Assembly: GCF_029392015.1 (NCBI RefSeq)
Contig: NZ_CP113925.1
Location: forward strand, 992,001 to 1,056,000
Origin: Bifidobacterium sp. ESL0728
Lineage (GTDB): Bacteria; Actinomycetota; Actinomycetes; Actinomycetales; Bifidobacteriaceae
DNA: 64,000 nucleotides
Direction: 5' to 3'
Below the pieces are notes generated by a model. It had not been told where the DNA came from and did no database searches. It saw nothing but the letters and a program-made list of their open reading frames with translations. A program made the position numbers and the translations under genes. This document shows positions 35,565 through 44,452 of the stretch, one piece after another; the stretch's first letter is position 1, and each line of letters starts with the position of its first letter.

Positions 35565-35968
35565 GCGTCACCGCCTTCCTTTGCACCAGCGTGCGCCGGA
35601 TCAGGTTGGGTGCCCGTGCCGTCTGCCGTGTTGGTACCGGGGGTTGTTGCAGGCCCCTCGGTTCCGGCGGCGGCATCGGCATTGTCGGGCGGGGCGGTGC
35701 CGTCGCGCGCCATCAGATAGCGTTCCATGACCGCCATGGACGCGGTGAGCGCGCTGACCTGCACGCTGGTCTCGGCAACCGCCTGCGAGGTGCTCGCGCT
35801 GACCTGCGCCAGCAGGGAGAGCATCCTGTCGGTGCCTCCCGACCCGGCGTCGAACATGCCGGCGAGCGTGTCGCCTTCCGTGGCCGCTTCGGGCATCTTG
35901 TGCCCGGCCGGCGTATCGGGCGCACGCCCGTTGCCGGCGGCCTCGTACTGAGTGCTGTCGTTGTTCAT
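35561..35968 (-). CDS. Phage tail-region protein, function unknown
   Basis: 135 residues from ATG 35968 (MNNDSTQYEAAGNG), with GGAAAGGAAACC upstream. A helical central part (MLSLLAQVSASTSQAVAETSVQVSALTASMAVMERYLMAR) lies between Gly/Pro/Thr-rich disordered ends. Overlaps the BppU-like gene by four bases. Probably a structural or linker protein of the baseplate. Confidence 0.65.
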   Translation of the reverse strand: MNNDSTQYEAAGNGRAPDTPAGHKMPEAATEGDTLAGMFDAGSGGTDRMLSLLAQVSASTSQAVAETSVQVSALTASMAVMERYLMARDGTAPPDNADAAAGTEGPATTPGTNTADGTGTQPDPAHAGAKEGGDA

Positions 35969-35985
35969 AATGGTTTCCTTTCCTG

Positions 35986-38046
35986 TCATTTCCACTGGAG
36001 GTTGGGGCTGAACTTCCCGTTGACCCAGCCGAACCCGTTCGGCCCGCACCGGCACTGCACGCCGTTCGATTCGACGCCGACCCAATGCGTGGCGTCGAGC
36101 TGCAGCACTAAACGGCCACGGTCCATGAACAGCCCGCAGTCCTTGCTGATCTGTATACAGCCGGTATGGGTGTCGGAGTTCAGATATACCTGCTCATCAG
36201 GCTGCTCCAGGTACGTGTTCTCCTTCTCCGGCGGGTAGAGCCAGACCTGGCGGTAATAGGTGCTCGCCTGCAGGAACGGTTTGGCGAAACAGGCCATGCC
36301 CACGCCGTTCGTCTCGTCCTGGGGCCCGTCGACCGCCGTGAGTGCCTCGATGGCCGCGTACTCGCCGTTCTTGTTGATGAGGCTAGTGCCGGGGTTGTTC
36401 CTCGTGGTCAGACCGGTGGTCAGGTACAGCTCGTCCGTGGTCCCGGCACGAGCCGCCTGTAGGAAGGCCTGCCCGTCCTTGATGACGATGCCGCCGATAC
36501 GCTTGCCGTTCTGCCAGATCGAGAAGCCGGTGGACGCGTCGAGCCTCACCTCCACGCCGTCCGGCCCCTCAACCTTCAGGACGCCCTGGGTGAGGTCCCA
36601 TTTCACCTTGCCGCCCGTGATGGTGCCCGCGTAGAGCGCGTCGGCGATGAGCCCGTGTCCATTCGCCATCGTGCGCCAGTTCCACTGGCCCTGCGAGTTC
36701 TTGCCGTCGGCACACCGCCAGAAGCCGCCGGAAAGCTGCAGGGCCTGCGTGGGGTTCTGGTTTCTCGGCCTGTTGTAGATCATGATTCCCTCGCCGGGCA
36801 CGTCATTGTAGGCGTAGCCGCCGGTTCGGTTCAGTACCTCGTTCATGCCGGCGATGACGCTGTTGAGCCAGTTGCTGCCGAGCGTGGCCGCGTCGTCCCA
36901 CGAGCTCGCATGCCCCGTGAGCTGCTGGATCGCCTGATCAACTCTTGCGTTACGCTGGGTGATCGATTCGATGATGTTGCCCAGCGTGATGGTGGTGCCG
37001 GAAGGCCCGCCCAGCAGGTCCTCCTTCAGCTCCAGCACCCGCCCCTCCAGCCGGAGCGGCGAGGGGAAGCTCGTGTCGACGATCTGCACCGAATCGCCGA
37101 GGTCGATGCCGTCCGCGTCCAGACCGGCCGCGGCGAGGGATTGCACGCTGGCCTCGTAGGTGATTTGCGGGGTGACGCTCTCCCTGAGCTTCGCCCTGGT
37201 GAGCCGCAGCAGCTCGGTCGGGTCCTTGCAGTCGGGGAACTCCACGAACCCCTCCGTATGCCTGAGCCGACCATCGGGGCCGGGTATGCCCCATACCTTC
37301 ACCGCCTCGTCGTCCTGCACGTAGGGCAGGCCGTTGTTGACGGTGTCGAAGCTGATCTTGCGCGTGTAGCCGCCCGTGGCCTCGCCCTCAGCGTCGGTCT
37401 CCTCGATGCCGGCACCATAGCCGTAGAGACGGGTCTTGACCCGCTCCCCGCCGATTGTGCGACGGATGGAAAGCAGGTCCTTGCCGTATTCGAAACGGCG
37501 AGTGGTCGACTCGCGGCCGCGTCGGGCGAGCAAGCTGATGCGCCGGCGGTCGATGCTCGTCTTGTCGTCGTTGAGGATGATGCCGGTGGCCATCTCCAGC
37601 CCGAACGTGTCGCAAATCGACTGTATTGCGGAGAGTGTGTCGGTGTGATAGAACGCGAGGTCGGCACGTACGTTGTTCGCTCCCGCCTGCACCGTGCCCG
37701 CCTCCCAGCGCGTGCCCTCCAGCGCCTTCGCCAGGCAGTCGGAGGCGCTGGCACCGCGGTTGCGTCTGTCGACGATGGCCACGTCGGAAAGCTCCGACAC
37801 CGAGGATGTGGCCACGACCCTTGCCAGCGGTTTGCCGTCCTCGCGTGTGCAGTCCGCCGACTGGATTTCCGTCTCCACCCAGCGTCCCATCGAATCCTCG
37901 AAAACGATGCGATCGCCCTTCACCACCTCGTCGGCAAGGGTGAGCTCCAGCTTGTCGGTGCCGTCCACATTGCGCGTGCGCACCGCCGAAATCGGCGACA
38001 AGTCCGCCTTGTACCTGGACTCGCGGTCGAAGAGCATGAAACGCAT
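35986..38046 (-). CDS. Tail-associated (Tal / prophage endopeptidase tail) protein
   Basis: 686 residues. The N-terminal 380 residues form the baseplate hub domain (LELTLADEVVKGDRIVFEDSMGRWVETEIQ, LGDSVQIVDTSFPSPLRLEGRVLELKEDLLG) common to siphophage minor tail proteins next to Dit. The middle part is fibre-like (GGFWRCADGKNSQGQWNWRTMANGHGL) and the C-terminus is beta-rich (RCGPNGFGWVNGKFSPNLQWK). It closes the tail tube and links to host-binding parts. Confidence 0.85.
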   Translation of the reverse strand: MRFMLFDRESRYKADLSPISAVRTRNVDGTDKLELTLADEVVKGDRIVFEDSMGRWVETEIQSADCTREDGKPLARVVATSSVSELSDVAIVDRRNRGASASDCLAKALEGTRWEAGTVQAGANNVRADLAFYHTDTLSAIQSICDTFGLEMATGIILNDDKTSIDRRRISLLARRGRESTTRRFEYGKDLLSIRRTIGGERVKTRLYGYGAGIEETDAEGEATGGYTRKISFDTVNNGLPYVQDDEAVKVWGIPGPDGRLRHTEGFVEFPDCKDPTELLRLTRAKLRESVTPQITYEASVQSLAAAGLDADGIDLGDSVQIVDTSFPSPLRLEGRVLELKEDLLGGPSGTTITLGNIIESITQRNARVDQAIQQLTGHASSWDDAATLGSNWLNSVIAGMNEVLNRTGGYAYNDVPGEGIMIYNRPRNQNPTQALQLSGGFWRCADGKNSQGQWNWRTMANGHGLIADALYAGTITGGKVKWDLTQGVLKVEGPDGVEVRLDASTGFSIWQNGKRIGGIVIKDGQAFLQAARAGTTDELYLTTGLTTRNNPGTSLINKNGEYAAIEALTAVDGPQDETNGVGMACFAKPFLQASTYYRQVWLYPPEKENTYLEQPDEQVYLNSDTHTGCIQISKDCGLFMDRGRLVLQLDATHWVGVESNGVQCRCGPNGFGWVNGKFSPNLQWK

Positions 38047-38064
38047 GAGTCCGCCTTCCGAAAA

Positions 38065-38826
38065 TCAGATCAGGGTCATCGGCTCGAACGCAATCGAGCC
38101 GGAACAATTCGTGCAGACAATCTCCGTCGCCTTCGGCGTCAGCGGGAACCAGTCAGAATCCAACGTCACCTGTATGAGGTTTCCGTTGGCCGAAGCCCGG
38201 CGGTTCGCACAATCAAGCAGCACCGTCCCGCCGATTGGTAAAGGGTTATCGGGGATACGCAGAAATCTTTGTCCGCACTCCACCTGCAGCCCGCGAGCGC
38301 CGGGCTCGGGAGTGAGCGTGAGCACCGGCCACGTCTCCCGGTTGCCCGGCACACGCACCATATTGTTTCCCTCGACGAGTTTCTGTACGCTCCTGCGCCC
38401 GTAAAGCATCGGCTGACAGGTGAGCGTCACATCGACGAGAGATCCGGCGAGAATCTTGCCGTCAAATTTGTCGTTCCACATTCCAACGGTGATGGTGCCT
38501 CGGTATTCTCCGGGGAGTGTGCGCCATGTCAGTGAGCCTGTTTTGCCTTGATAGTCACCGAGCTTGATTTTTGCGGCGATTACGTCCTGCTCGTCGCCTT
38601 CGGTGTAGATGTGCATGGTGATGGTGCGCGTACCGGTGTAGGCGGCGTCCATAGAGTCGTGAAGACTAAGGTCGAGACCGCCTGACATTCCGGGTACGGT
38701 GGCGAGATTGGTCACGGGGGTCGTGCCTCCGATTTCGACGCCGCTCTGTTCGAGGCCGAGCATCAACGATTCCAGGGTCTGCCCGTTGAAGAGCAGGCCG
38801 TCGACGTGTCCCAATCTCATGCTCAT
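38065..38826 (-). CDS. Distal tail protein Dit
   Basis: 253 residues in the standard position between tape measure and Tal. The pattern GHVDGLLFNGQTLESLMLGLEQSGVEIG, RTITMHIYTEGDEQDVIAAKIKL and the C-terminal galectin-like half (GRRSVQKLVEGNNMVRVPGNRETWPVLTL) fit the siphovirus Dit family. It forms the ring at the tail tip. Start overlaps the tape-measure stop (ATGA). Confidence 0.85.
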   Translation of the reverse strand: MSMRLGHVDGLLFNGQTLESLMLGLEQSGVEIGGTTPVTNLATVPGMSGGLDLSLHDSMDAAYTGTRTITMHIYTEGDEQDVIAAKIKLGDYQGKTGSLTWRTLPGEYRGTITVGMWNDKFDGKILAGSLVDVTLTCQPMLYGRRSVQKLVEGNNMVRVPGNRETWPVLTLTPEPGARGLQVECGQRFLRIPDNPLPIGGTVLLDCANRRASANGNLIQVTLDSDWFPLTPKATEIVCTNCSGSIAFEPMTLI

Positions 38827-41060
38827 ACTCCCATGTACTCGCCGATGGCGAATTCGCGTCGCATCGCCGGACTCATGACCTTCGCGGCCTGTTCCGGCGT
38901 GTAGAGGCGGGCCATCGGCACCTGCTGTAGCGCTTGTGCGAAAGCGTCGACAAGGTCGGCCTTCGACAGTGATCCTGCGGCGTTGTGCCTGAGCGGTGTG
39001 ACCTGTGCCCCTTCGGGGAGGGTCAACAGCTCGGGACCTCGTTCGCCCACCATGACGGTTCCTGCCGCAGCAAGGACTCCGCCGTTGGCGAGCATGGGGA
39101 CGCGGAAGCTTTTCCCGCCGACTCCTGGCAGCCAGTCTGGAACATTAAAGCCGAATCCTCCGATAGTTGAATTCCACCAGTTTCGGATTGATTGGAAGGC
39201 GCTGATGAAGGGGTTGGCGATGATGTTAGCAACATTGCTGAACGCTCCACCAATCCATCCCGGAATGTTCATAAACCAGTTTATGAGTGGATTCCATTTG
39301 CCGTCAATCCAGTCGCCGGCTGCGAGCCACTCATTGGAGAGTATGTTACCGATACCTGCGAAATAGCCGTTTACAGAAGATCGGATCCACGAGAACCAGT
39401 TCATCAGGTTCCGCCATTTGCCGGTGACCCAGTCGCCGGCCGCGAGCCACTCGTTGGAGAGTATGTTACCGATGCCGGCGAAATAGCCCAAGATTGACCC
39501 TGGTATGCTTCCGAAGTAAGAGGTCACCTCGTGCCATTTGCCAGTGACGGAATCCCCAGCTTGGTGGAACCAATTCTTGATATCAGTGACCTTTTCATTG
39601 AAGAACTGAGTGAATTCCGCCCATATCCTCTTGCCTGTATCGGTCTGGGTGAAGAACACTGCGAGCACGCCGGCAATCCCGCCGGTCATGAATCCGACGA
39701 TGAATTCCACCGCCGTCTTGCCGTATGTCTTCATTCCTTCCCATACGTTTTTGAAGAAATCGCCGATGCTAGTCCAAATTTCATTCCACTTGGCTTTAAT
39801 CGATTCGGAAGTCGTGGTCAGCCAGTCGGTGAACGTTTTCCATGCCTTGCGGCCCGTCTCAGTCTGGGTGAAGAAATAGACCAAGCCTGCCACGACGGCC
39901 GCGAGCGCCGTGGCGACCAGACCCAGCACGTTGGCTTTGGTGGCGTTGTTGAAGAGGTTCTGTGCCGTGGTGGCGAGTTGGGTGGCTTTCGTCCATAGTG
40001 TTGTTACTGTTTTAGTGACGGATACCGCTGTCCTGTACGCGCCTATCGCTGTGGCGACGGTTCCTATTGAGACAGCTATAGGTGCGAGCCAGTCCTTGTT
40101 CTGGCTGACCCAGTTGAACAGTCCTTTGAGCTTCTGCATGCCCTGGGAGGTGAGATTGCCTATGGCAGTTCCCAGTTGGGAGAGGGAAACCCCGGCCTTG
40201 TTGGCGAAGTCCTGTACTGCAGGACTTTGGAACCATTGAATAAGCTTTTGAATCGTCGGAGTGACGGAATTTGCGATGAAGTTCGAGAAGCCCGTGAACA
40301 CAGGGATAAGAGCTTCACCGATCTGGGTTTTCATCCCCTCCATGGAGAGGTTCACATTGCGGACCGCGCTACGATATGCCGCCCATTTGTTCTTGGAATT
40401 GTCGTCGAGTACGATGCCTAGGCTTTTCGCCTTCGCTTCCAAAGCGGTGATACCTGATGATCCTTGATTGAGGAAGGGCAGCATTGCGGTGCCGCTTTTG
40501 CCGAACAGTTGGGTGGCGAGAGCGGTTTTCTCCACGCCGTCGGGCATGCTCTTGAACTTGTCGGCAACCTGTGGGAGCAGCTCGCTCATGGGTTTGAGAT
40601 GCCCGTTGGCGTCGTTGATGCTGGTGCCGAGCAGCTGCTGCATGGCTGCGGTCTTCTTGCTGTCGCCTTCCACGCCCTGTAGTTTCTTTGCGAAGATGGT
40701 GAGCGAAGTGTTGGCCTTGCTGGCGTCCATGCCGGAAAGTCGCATGGCTCCCTGCAAGGCGCTGACCTGAGCTGTGGTGCCGCCGGTGATGCGCTGGAGG
40801 CTGGCAATGGAGCCGGTCAGATTGGTGAACTGCTTGACTGAGTCCTGGACGAATTTGGCGACGCCGGCGACGCTCAGAGCAGCGGCCGCAGGTGCGGCGA
40901 ACTTCTTGAGGTTGGCGACGAGGCTGGAACCGAGAGTAGAGCCGCCCTGTTCTCCGGCTTTCTGCGCTGCCGGTACGACGGCGCTGGCGATTTGTGCTTC
41001 CGCGTTGGGTGTGGCCGCTATCAGTTCGTAGTAGGCGGTCATGAGTTTCTTGGTTGCCAT
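38823..41060 (-). CDS. Tape measure protein
   Basis: 745 residues: helical N-terminus, a TMP core (FTNLTGSIASLQRITGGTTAQVSALQGAMRLSGM, ALATQLFGKSGTAMLPFL), hydrophobic segments in the middle (VLGLVATALAAVVAGLVYFF) and a Trp-rich repeat region. It sets tail length and threads the membrane during DNA entry. About two and a half copies of a 40-residue repeat (GYFAGIGNILSNEWLAAGDW core) lie at roughly residues 520-620. A shorter length than most siphophage TMPs suggests a tail around 100 nm. Confidence 0.93.
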   Translation of the reverse strand: MATKKLMTAYYELIAATPNAEAQIASAVVPAAQKAGEQGGSTLGSSLVANLKKFAAPAAAALSVAGVAKFVQDSVKQFTNLTGSIASLQRITGGTTAQVSALQGAMRLSGMDASKANTSLTIFAKKLQGVEGDSKKTAAMQQLLGTSINDANGHLKPMSELLPQVADKFKSMPDGVEKTALATQLFGKSGTAMLPFLNQGSSGITALEAKAKSLGIVLDDNSKNKWAAYRSAVRNVNLSMEGMKTQIGEALIPVFTGFSNFIANSVTPTIQKLIQWFQSPAVQDFANKAGVSLSQLGTAIGNLTSQGMQKLKGLFNWVSQNKDWLAPIAVSIGTVATAIGAYRTAVSVTKTVTTLWTKATQLATTAQNLFNNATKANVLGLVATALAAVVAGLVYFFTQTETGRKAWKTFTDWLTTTSESIKAKWNEIWTSIGDFFKNVWEGMKTYGKTAVEFIVGFMTGGIAGVLAVFFTQTDTGKRIWAEFTQFFNEKVTDIKNWFHQAGDSVTGKWHEVTSYFGSIPGSILGYFAGIGNILSNEWLAAGDWVTGKWRNLMNWFSWIRSSVNGYFAGIGNILSNEWLAAGDWIDGKWNPLINWFMNIPGWIGGAFSNVANIIANPFISAFQSIRNWWNSTIGGFGFNVPDWLPGVGGKSFRVPMLANGGVLAAAGTVMVGERGPELLTLPEGAQVTPLRHNAAGSLSKADLVDAFAQALQQVPMARLYTPEQAAKVMSPAMRREFAIGEYMGV
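39294..39488. repeat. 120-bp direct repeat inside the tape measure gene
   Basis: Two copies with period 120 bases (39294-39368 and 39414-39488) differ at only a few positions; a third degenerate copy begins near 39534. They encode 40-residue Trp-rich units. Confidence 0.8.
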
Positions 41061-41076
41061 GACGTCTCCTTGCGTT

Positions 41077-41499
41077 CTACGGCTCGTCCCAGCCGATTCT
41101 TTTCATCATTTCTTTGACCGGAAGTCGGTCTGGTGTGTGCCGAAGTTTGAACTTGTTGGGTTCGTTTTGTCGTCCGAGATGGGCCAGATCGAGCAGATGC
41201 GGTTTGCTTCCGGACAGGCCGGCAACAAAAGCCGAAAATTGGTCGACGATACGGGACTGGAGAAGATTGCCGAACCGCACCCCGTCTGGCAATCCCATCA
41301 GTTCAGTGCCCAAGGCGGAGTCAAGTGACTCGTAACTGACGAAGTCGTAAAACTCCGCCCAGGTGTAGGGCTCATCGCCGAACATCGTCAACGTGAGCCC
41401 GTGTTCGAGCAGATCGCGGTTTATTGCGCCTCGGTGCTCTTTGAGGAGGTTTCCGAGGCTTTCGATTCCCCCAGGCTGATTGTGCTGGCCTCCTGCCAT
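41077..41499 (-). CDS. Tail assembly chaperone, frameshifted part (T of G/GT)
   Basis: Open frame of 140 residues overlapping the end of the preceding gene in the -1 frame. It lies between the tail tube and tape measure genes, where siphophages keep the G/GT chaperone pair. The product is probably made as a -1 frameshift fusion with the upstream gene; an ATG at 41499 exists but has a poor ribosome binding site. Confidence 0.75.
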   Translation of the reverse strand: MAGGQHNQPGGIESLGNLLKEHRGAINRDLLEHGLTLTMFGDEPYTWAEFYDFVSYESLDSALGTELMGLPDGVRFGNLLQSRIVDQFSAFVAGLSGSKPHLLDLAHLGRQNEPNKFKLRHTPDRLPVKEMMKRIGWDEP

Positions 41500-41759
41500 G
41501 CCTCAAACCAATCCATCATCTGCTGACCGTCATCGAAGAGGTCAAGTAGAGGCATGCCATCGGTGCTGTAGTATTCGAGCAGCTTTTGGGTGAACGTCAT
41601 CTGGCTTGATGGGTCGGAGACATCGCCCAGGCTGAGAATCAGTTTCGGGCTGATGAACTGCAGCAGCGGCACGGAATAGACTTTGTCGGAGTCCGGCATC
41701 TGGAATTCGAACTGGTTCTCGGGCTTTTTGGCTGCGGATTGCTGAATCTTATAAACCAT
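41421..41759 (-). CDS. Tail assembly chaperone (G-like)
   Basis: 112 residues (FQMPDSDKVYSVPLLQFISPKLILSLGDVSDPSSQMTFTQKLLEYYS). Position after the tail tube gene and overlap of 79 bases with the next frame identify it as the G-type chaperone. In the overlap a CTGGGGGAA stretch (about 41466-41474) allows a -1 slip of GGG; it is the best, but not a classical, slippery site. Confidence 0.8.
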   Translation of the reverse strand: MVYKIQQSAAKKPENQFEFQMPDSDKVYSVPLLQFISPKLILSLGDVSDPSSQMTFTQKLLEYYSTDGMPLLDLFDDGQQMMDWFEAWQEASTISLGESKASETSSKSTEAQ

Positions 41760-42490
41760 CAGGCGTTCTCCTCAGTGTCTCCGGCTTGTTTAGCTGAAGC
41801 CTGCTGTTGTTCTGAATCCTTCGAGCTTTCAATGGACTTCTGTTCTGCTGCAGATTCGATATTTTGGCTGGATTCGTCGGAGGCTGCTGCTTCCTTCTGG
41901 GTTTCGTCTTCGACGTGGATACGTTTCTTGCCGTCGTCCCAGTACTCGTGGAAGTACTCGCCCTTATCGTCCGGCAGTAGCGTCCAGGTGACTTTGCGGT
42001 TGATGCTGGTGGTGTCCTTGGCGGTGTACTTGTCACGCTCGGTAATCTGTGAATCGTGGAAGACGAGGCGGCCGCGAACGTCTCCGTCGACCATGTCGAT
42101 GACCTGGACGCGGTGCGGTGCAAGGTCAATCTTGCCGGCAATCTCCATTAGATTCCCGTGTTCCTCGGTCGCTTCCGTGGTGGTTACGTTGGCGTCGCCA
42201 TAGATGGCGCGCTGGACGATGACATTCAGGTATTCGAGGAATGTGTAACCTGCGGTGACCGACTGGCTTTTCTTGACGATTCGGACAGTCTGCCCGCCCC
42301 AGGCGGTGATGTTGTCGGTGTCGACCTTTTCCTCGCGGTCGAGACCGTCCGAGGATACGAAGCCCGCATGGCCGAAGGCTTTATCTAGTTCTTCAGTGGC
42401 TGATTTCGGTTCCTTGGTGCCAAGTGGGGCGAGTGAAACGCCTCCAGTGACGAGGTCGGAGCCGACGACGATGTTGCTCTTGTCGCTCAT
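41759..42490 (-). CDS. Major tail (tube) protein
   Basis: 243 residues. The N-terminal 180 form a tail-tube domain (VVGSDLVTGGVSLAPLG, TVRIVKKSQSVTAGYTFLEYLNVIVQRAIYGDANV, GRLVFHDSQITERDKYTAKDTTSINRKVTWTLLPDDKGEYF). The C-terminal 60 residues are Glu/Ser/Gln-rich and disordered. Stop and next start share one base (ATG/TGA region at 41759). Confidence 0.85.
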   Translation of the reverse strand: MSDKSNIVVGSDLVTGGVSLAPLGTKEPKSATEELDKAFGHAGFVSSDGLDREEKVDTDNITAWGGQTVRIVKKSQSVTAGYTFLEYLNVIVQRAIYGDANVTTTEATEEHGNLMEIAGKIDLAPHRVQVIDMVDGDVRGRLVFHDSQITERDKYTAKDTTSINRKVTWTLLPDDKGEYFHEYWDDGKKRIHVEDETQKEAAASDESSQNIESAAEQKSIESSKDSEQQQASAKQAGDTEENA

Positions 42491-42502
42491 AGTTTTCTCC
42501 TT

Positions 42503-42913
42503 TTAGATGTTTTTGATGATGTTTCGCGAGCGCACTTCGACGATGGAGTCGTAGCGGCTCATTTTCGGATAGTCGGGGTGGGGGTCGTTGCCTGCGCCGC
42601 CGAGGAGCTGGCAGCCGAACAGCAGGCCATGCGAGTCGAGCAATGCCGAGGTTGCGAGCCGTGTGAGTTCGCTGGCTCGTGTTTCGGTTTGTGCCCAGCC
42701 TTCCACGGTGATGTTCCACGATGTGGTTTTCATGGTTTCTGACTGGCTGTTGCTGGCGAAGATACGGATGAATTCCGGCAGTGTGTTACCGTCTTTATCG
42801 ACAGATATGCGGGTGCCAACTTCGACGGTTTGCGTTTCAGTGATTTCGTGCAGGACACTGCTTATTTGGTCGATACATTGCTGCTCGATGTCTCGGCTGG
42901 CAGAAAGCTGCAT
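42503..42913 (-). CDS. Tail terminator / minor tail protein
   Basis: 136 residues from ATG 42913 with GGAGG upstream. IDQISSVLHEITETQTVEVGTRI... and TTSWNITVEGWAQTETRASELTRLATSALLDSHGLLFGCQLLGG fit the gpU-like head-tail joining/terminator group. Position between the HK97 gp10-like gene and the tube gene supports this. Confidence 0.7.
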   Translation of the reverse strand: MQLSASRDIEQQCIDQISSVLHEITETQTVEVGTRISVDKDGNTLPEFIRIFASNSQSETMKTTSWNITVEGWAQTETRASELTRLATSALLDSHGLLFGCQLLGGAGNDPHPDYPKMSRYDSIVEVRSRNIIKNI

Positions 42914-42915
42914 TT

Positions 42916-43179
42916 CTAACCTCCTGTCAAAGCCCTGGTCAGGCATCGCTTTGTGGCTTCCAGCCGTCTGGCCTCTTCGGTGACGGCTGAGACGATGTAT
43001 CTGCAGCGGGATTTCGAGGGGACTGCGAACACCTGGTAACCGTTTTCGATGCCGGCGAGTTCGTTGGCTCGCTCTGCGATCTCGTAGGCCTTGTCCTTCA
43101 GCTCCTTGTTGACCGCCTCGTCCCGTCGCATTTCGTCGAAAGCGTCGTAGTGGAATTTGATGGTGACTTTCCCTGCCAT
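42916..43179 (-). CDS. HK97 gp10-like head-tail component
   Basis: 87 residues from MAGKVTIKFHYDAFDEMRRDEAVNKELKDKAYEIAERANELAG, which is the HK97 gp10 pattern, then a strand with QVFAVPSKSRCRYIVSAV. Start at 43179 follows GGAAAGGA. A completion protein of the neck. Confidence 0.75.
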   Translation of the reverse strand: MAGKVTIKFHYDAFDEMRRDEAVNKELKDKAYEIAERANELAGIENGYQVFAVPSKSRCRYIVSAVTEEARRLEATKRCLTRALTGG

Positions 43180-43183
43180 GGCG

Positions 43184-43522
43184 CTATCCTTTCCAAGCTT
43201 TGAGGGTCGCCTTGCAATATGCGAGGATCTCCAGAGGGTCAGGGAAACGAAGCACCATGCCATCCACCTGCAGCATCTGGTTGTTGACCCTGACCTGTGC
43301 GTTGTCGGCGACTGGGGAACCTTCGGGCATGTAGAGCGTGTACTGGTTCAACGTGCCTTCACGATTTTTCGAGTCGACGGCGGTGGCGGGATCCTGCAGG
43401 TCACAACCGTCGAGCGTCTGCCACTCTTCAGGCCACGTGAGCGTGAGGCTGCCATGGTCGCGCGTGTAAGTGGGGTTGCGGTATTCGATGGTGGTGCCGC
43501 CGAAGATGCCGAGCCCGTTCAT
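43184..43522 (-). CDS. Head-tail stopper-like protein
   Basis: 112 residues (MNGLGIFGGTTIEYRNPTYTRDHGSLTLTWPEEWQTLDGCDLQDP). Beta-rich, in the place of the head closure (stopper) protein after the connector gene. It overlaps the previous gene by four bases (ATGA). Function from position. Confidence 0.65.
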   Translation of the reverse strand: MNGLGIFGGTTIEYRNPTYTRDHGSLTLTWPEEWQTLDGCDLQDPATAVDSKNREGTLNQYTLYMPEGSPVADNAQVRVNNQMLQVDGMVLRFPDPLEILAYCKATLKAWKG

Positions 43523-44055
43523 ACGCGGCCTCCCAGCGAGTAGCGCTGCACGGTCTCGGTCCATTTCTGTGTGACTCCGACCGTGGCCGAGGCTCCGAAG
43601 CCGATGCTCTTGGATCCAAGCGAATAGGTCTGGATGCCGGCGAGCGCACGGTATTGGATTTCGGCCTGCTCGAGAACAGCGTCAGCTATATCTCCCGGAG
43701 TTGTGCCCCACCCATGTGTGCATGTAACGGTGACATTGCCGAGGCCGTCCGGCCAGCGGGCTTCGCGGCGCAGAATTCCAGCGTCGCGATCGGCCTGCCA
43801 GTCGTCGACATCGGTGCCATTGGCCGTTACTTTGTCGATTTCAGTAATGTGTAGGGCGGGCAGCAGTAGCGTCTGGGTTCCGTTGCCGTTGAGCGTGATA
43901 TTGTCATGCTCTTTGAGCTGCGGGTCCCAGCCGATGCCGCCGACGAAACGGTCGGTCGACCGACGGAGCGCAAGCAGGAGTTTCGGGTTGTCGGCCGAAG
44001 CGCCGGTCAGCGTCTTCAGATCATTCGGATCGGCTAAGTAGGTCGTTTCGGCCAT
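43519..44055 (-). CDS. Head-tail connector (gp6-like adaptor)
   Basis: 178 residues. DPNDLKTLTGASADNPKLLLALRRSTDRFVGGIGWDPQ and the strand region LNGNGTQTLLLPALHITEIDKVTANGTDVDDWQADRDAGILRREARWPDG match head-tail connector proteins of HK97-like phages. It attaches to the portal ring. Confidence 0.82.
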   Translation of the reverse strand: MAETTYLADPNDLKTLTGASADNPKLLLALRRSTDRFVGGIGWDPQLKEHDNITLNGNGTQTLLLPALHITEIDKVTANGTDVDDWQADRDAGILRREARWPDGLGNVTVTCTHGWGTTPGDIADAVLEQAEIQYRALAGIQTYSLGSKSIGFGASATVGVTQKWTETVQRYSLGGRV

Positions 44056-44066
44056 TTGCTCACCTT

Positions 44067-44450
44067 CTACTTCGTGCTCTTAGGGGACTTCACCTTTGTG
44101 GTCTCAGGTGCGGGGACTTCCTTCGTAGAAGGCGTTTCCTTGTCTTCCTTCTTTGGGTTGTCCGTTGCTTTATCGTCGGCGGCCGCTGCCTCCCGGGTAT
44201 TGTCGACATCCTTATCGTCGGAAGGTTTGTCCGAAGATTCGTCTGTCTTATCTGCTGCAGCGGCTTCATCCTTAGGGTTTTCTGCGGGTTGATTAGCAGG
44301 AGCCTTGTCGGTCGGAGTCTCAGAAGATTTATCTTTTGCATCTGTCTGAGTCGAATTCTCCGATTCTTCGAAGTCAAGACCGAATTTCTTGGCATCTACG
44401 GGGCGGTAGCGTTTCCCGCCGATGATGACCATTCCGTATTCGTCTTCCAT
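44067..44450 (-). CDS. Small acidic phage protein after the capsid gene
   Basis: 127 residues: a short ordered start (MEDEYGMVIIGGKRYRPVDAKKFGLDFEES) and then 95 residues of Asp/Lys/Ser/Thr/Pro-rich low-complexity sequence. Small genes at this place may encode decoration or connector parts. No family recognised. Confidence 0.65.
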   Translation of the reverse strand: MEDEYGMVIIGGKRYRPVDAKKFGLDFEESENSTQTDAKDKSSETPTDKAPANQPAENPKDEAAAADKTDESSDKPSDDKDVDNTREAAAADDKATDNPKKEDKETPSTKEVPAPETTKVKSPKSTK

Positions 44451-44452
44451 CG

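Noticed and set aside
36655..38241. 528-codon plus-strand frame opposite the Tal gene
   Set aside because: Antisense shadow; the minus frame has a continuous tail-protein sequence with a ribosome binding site.
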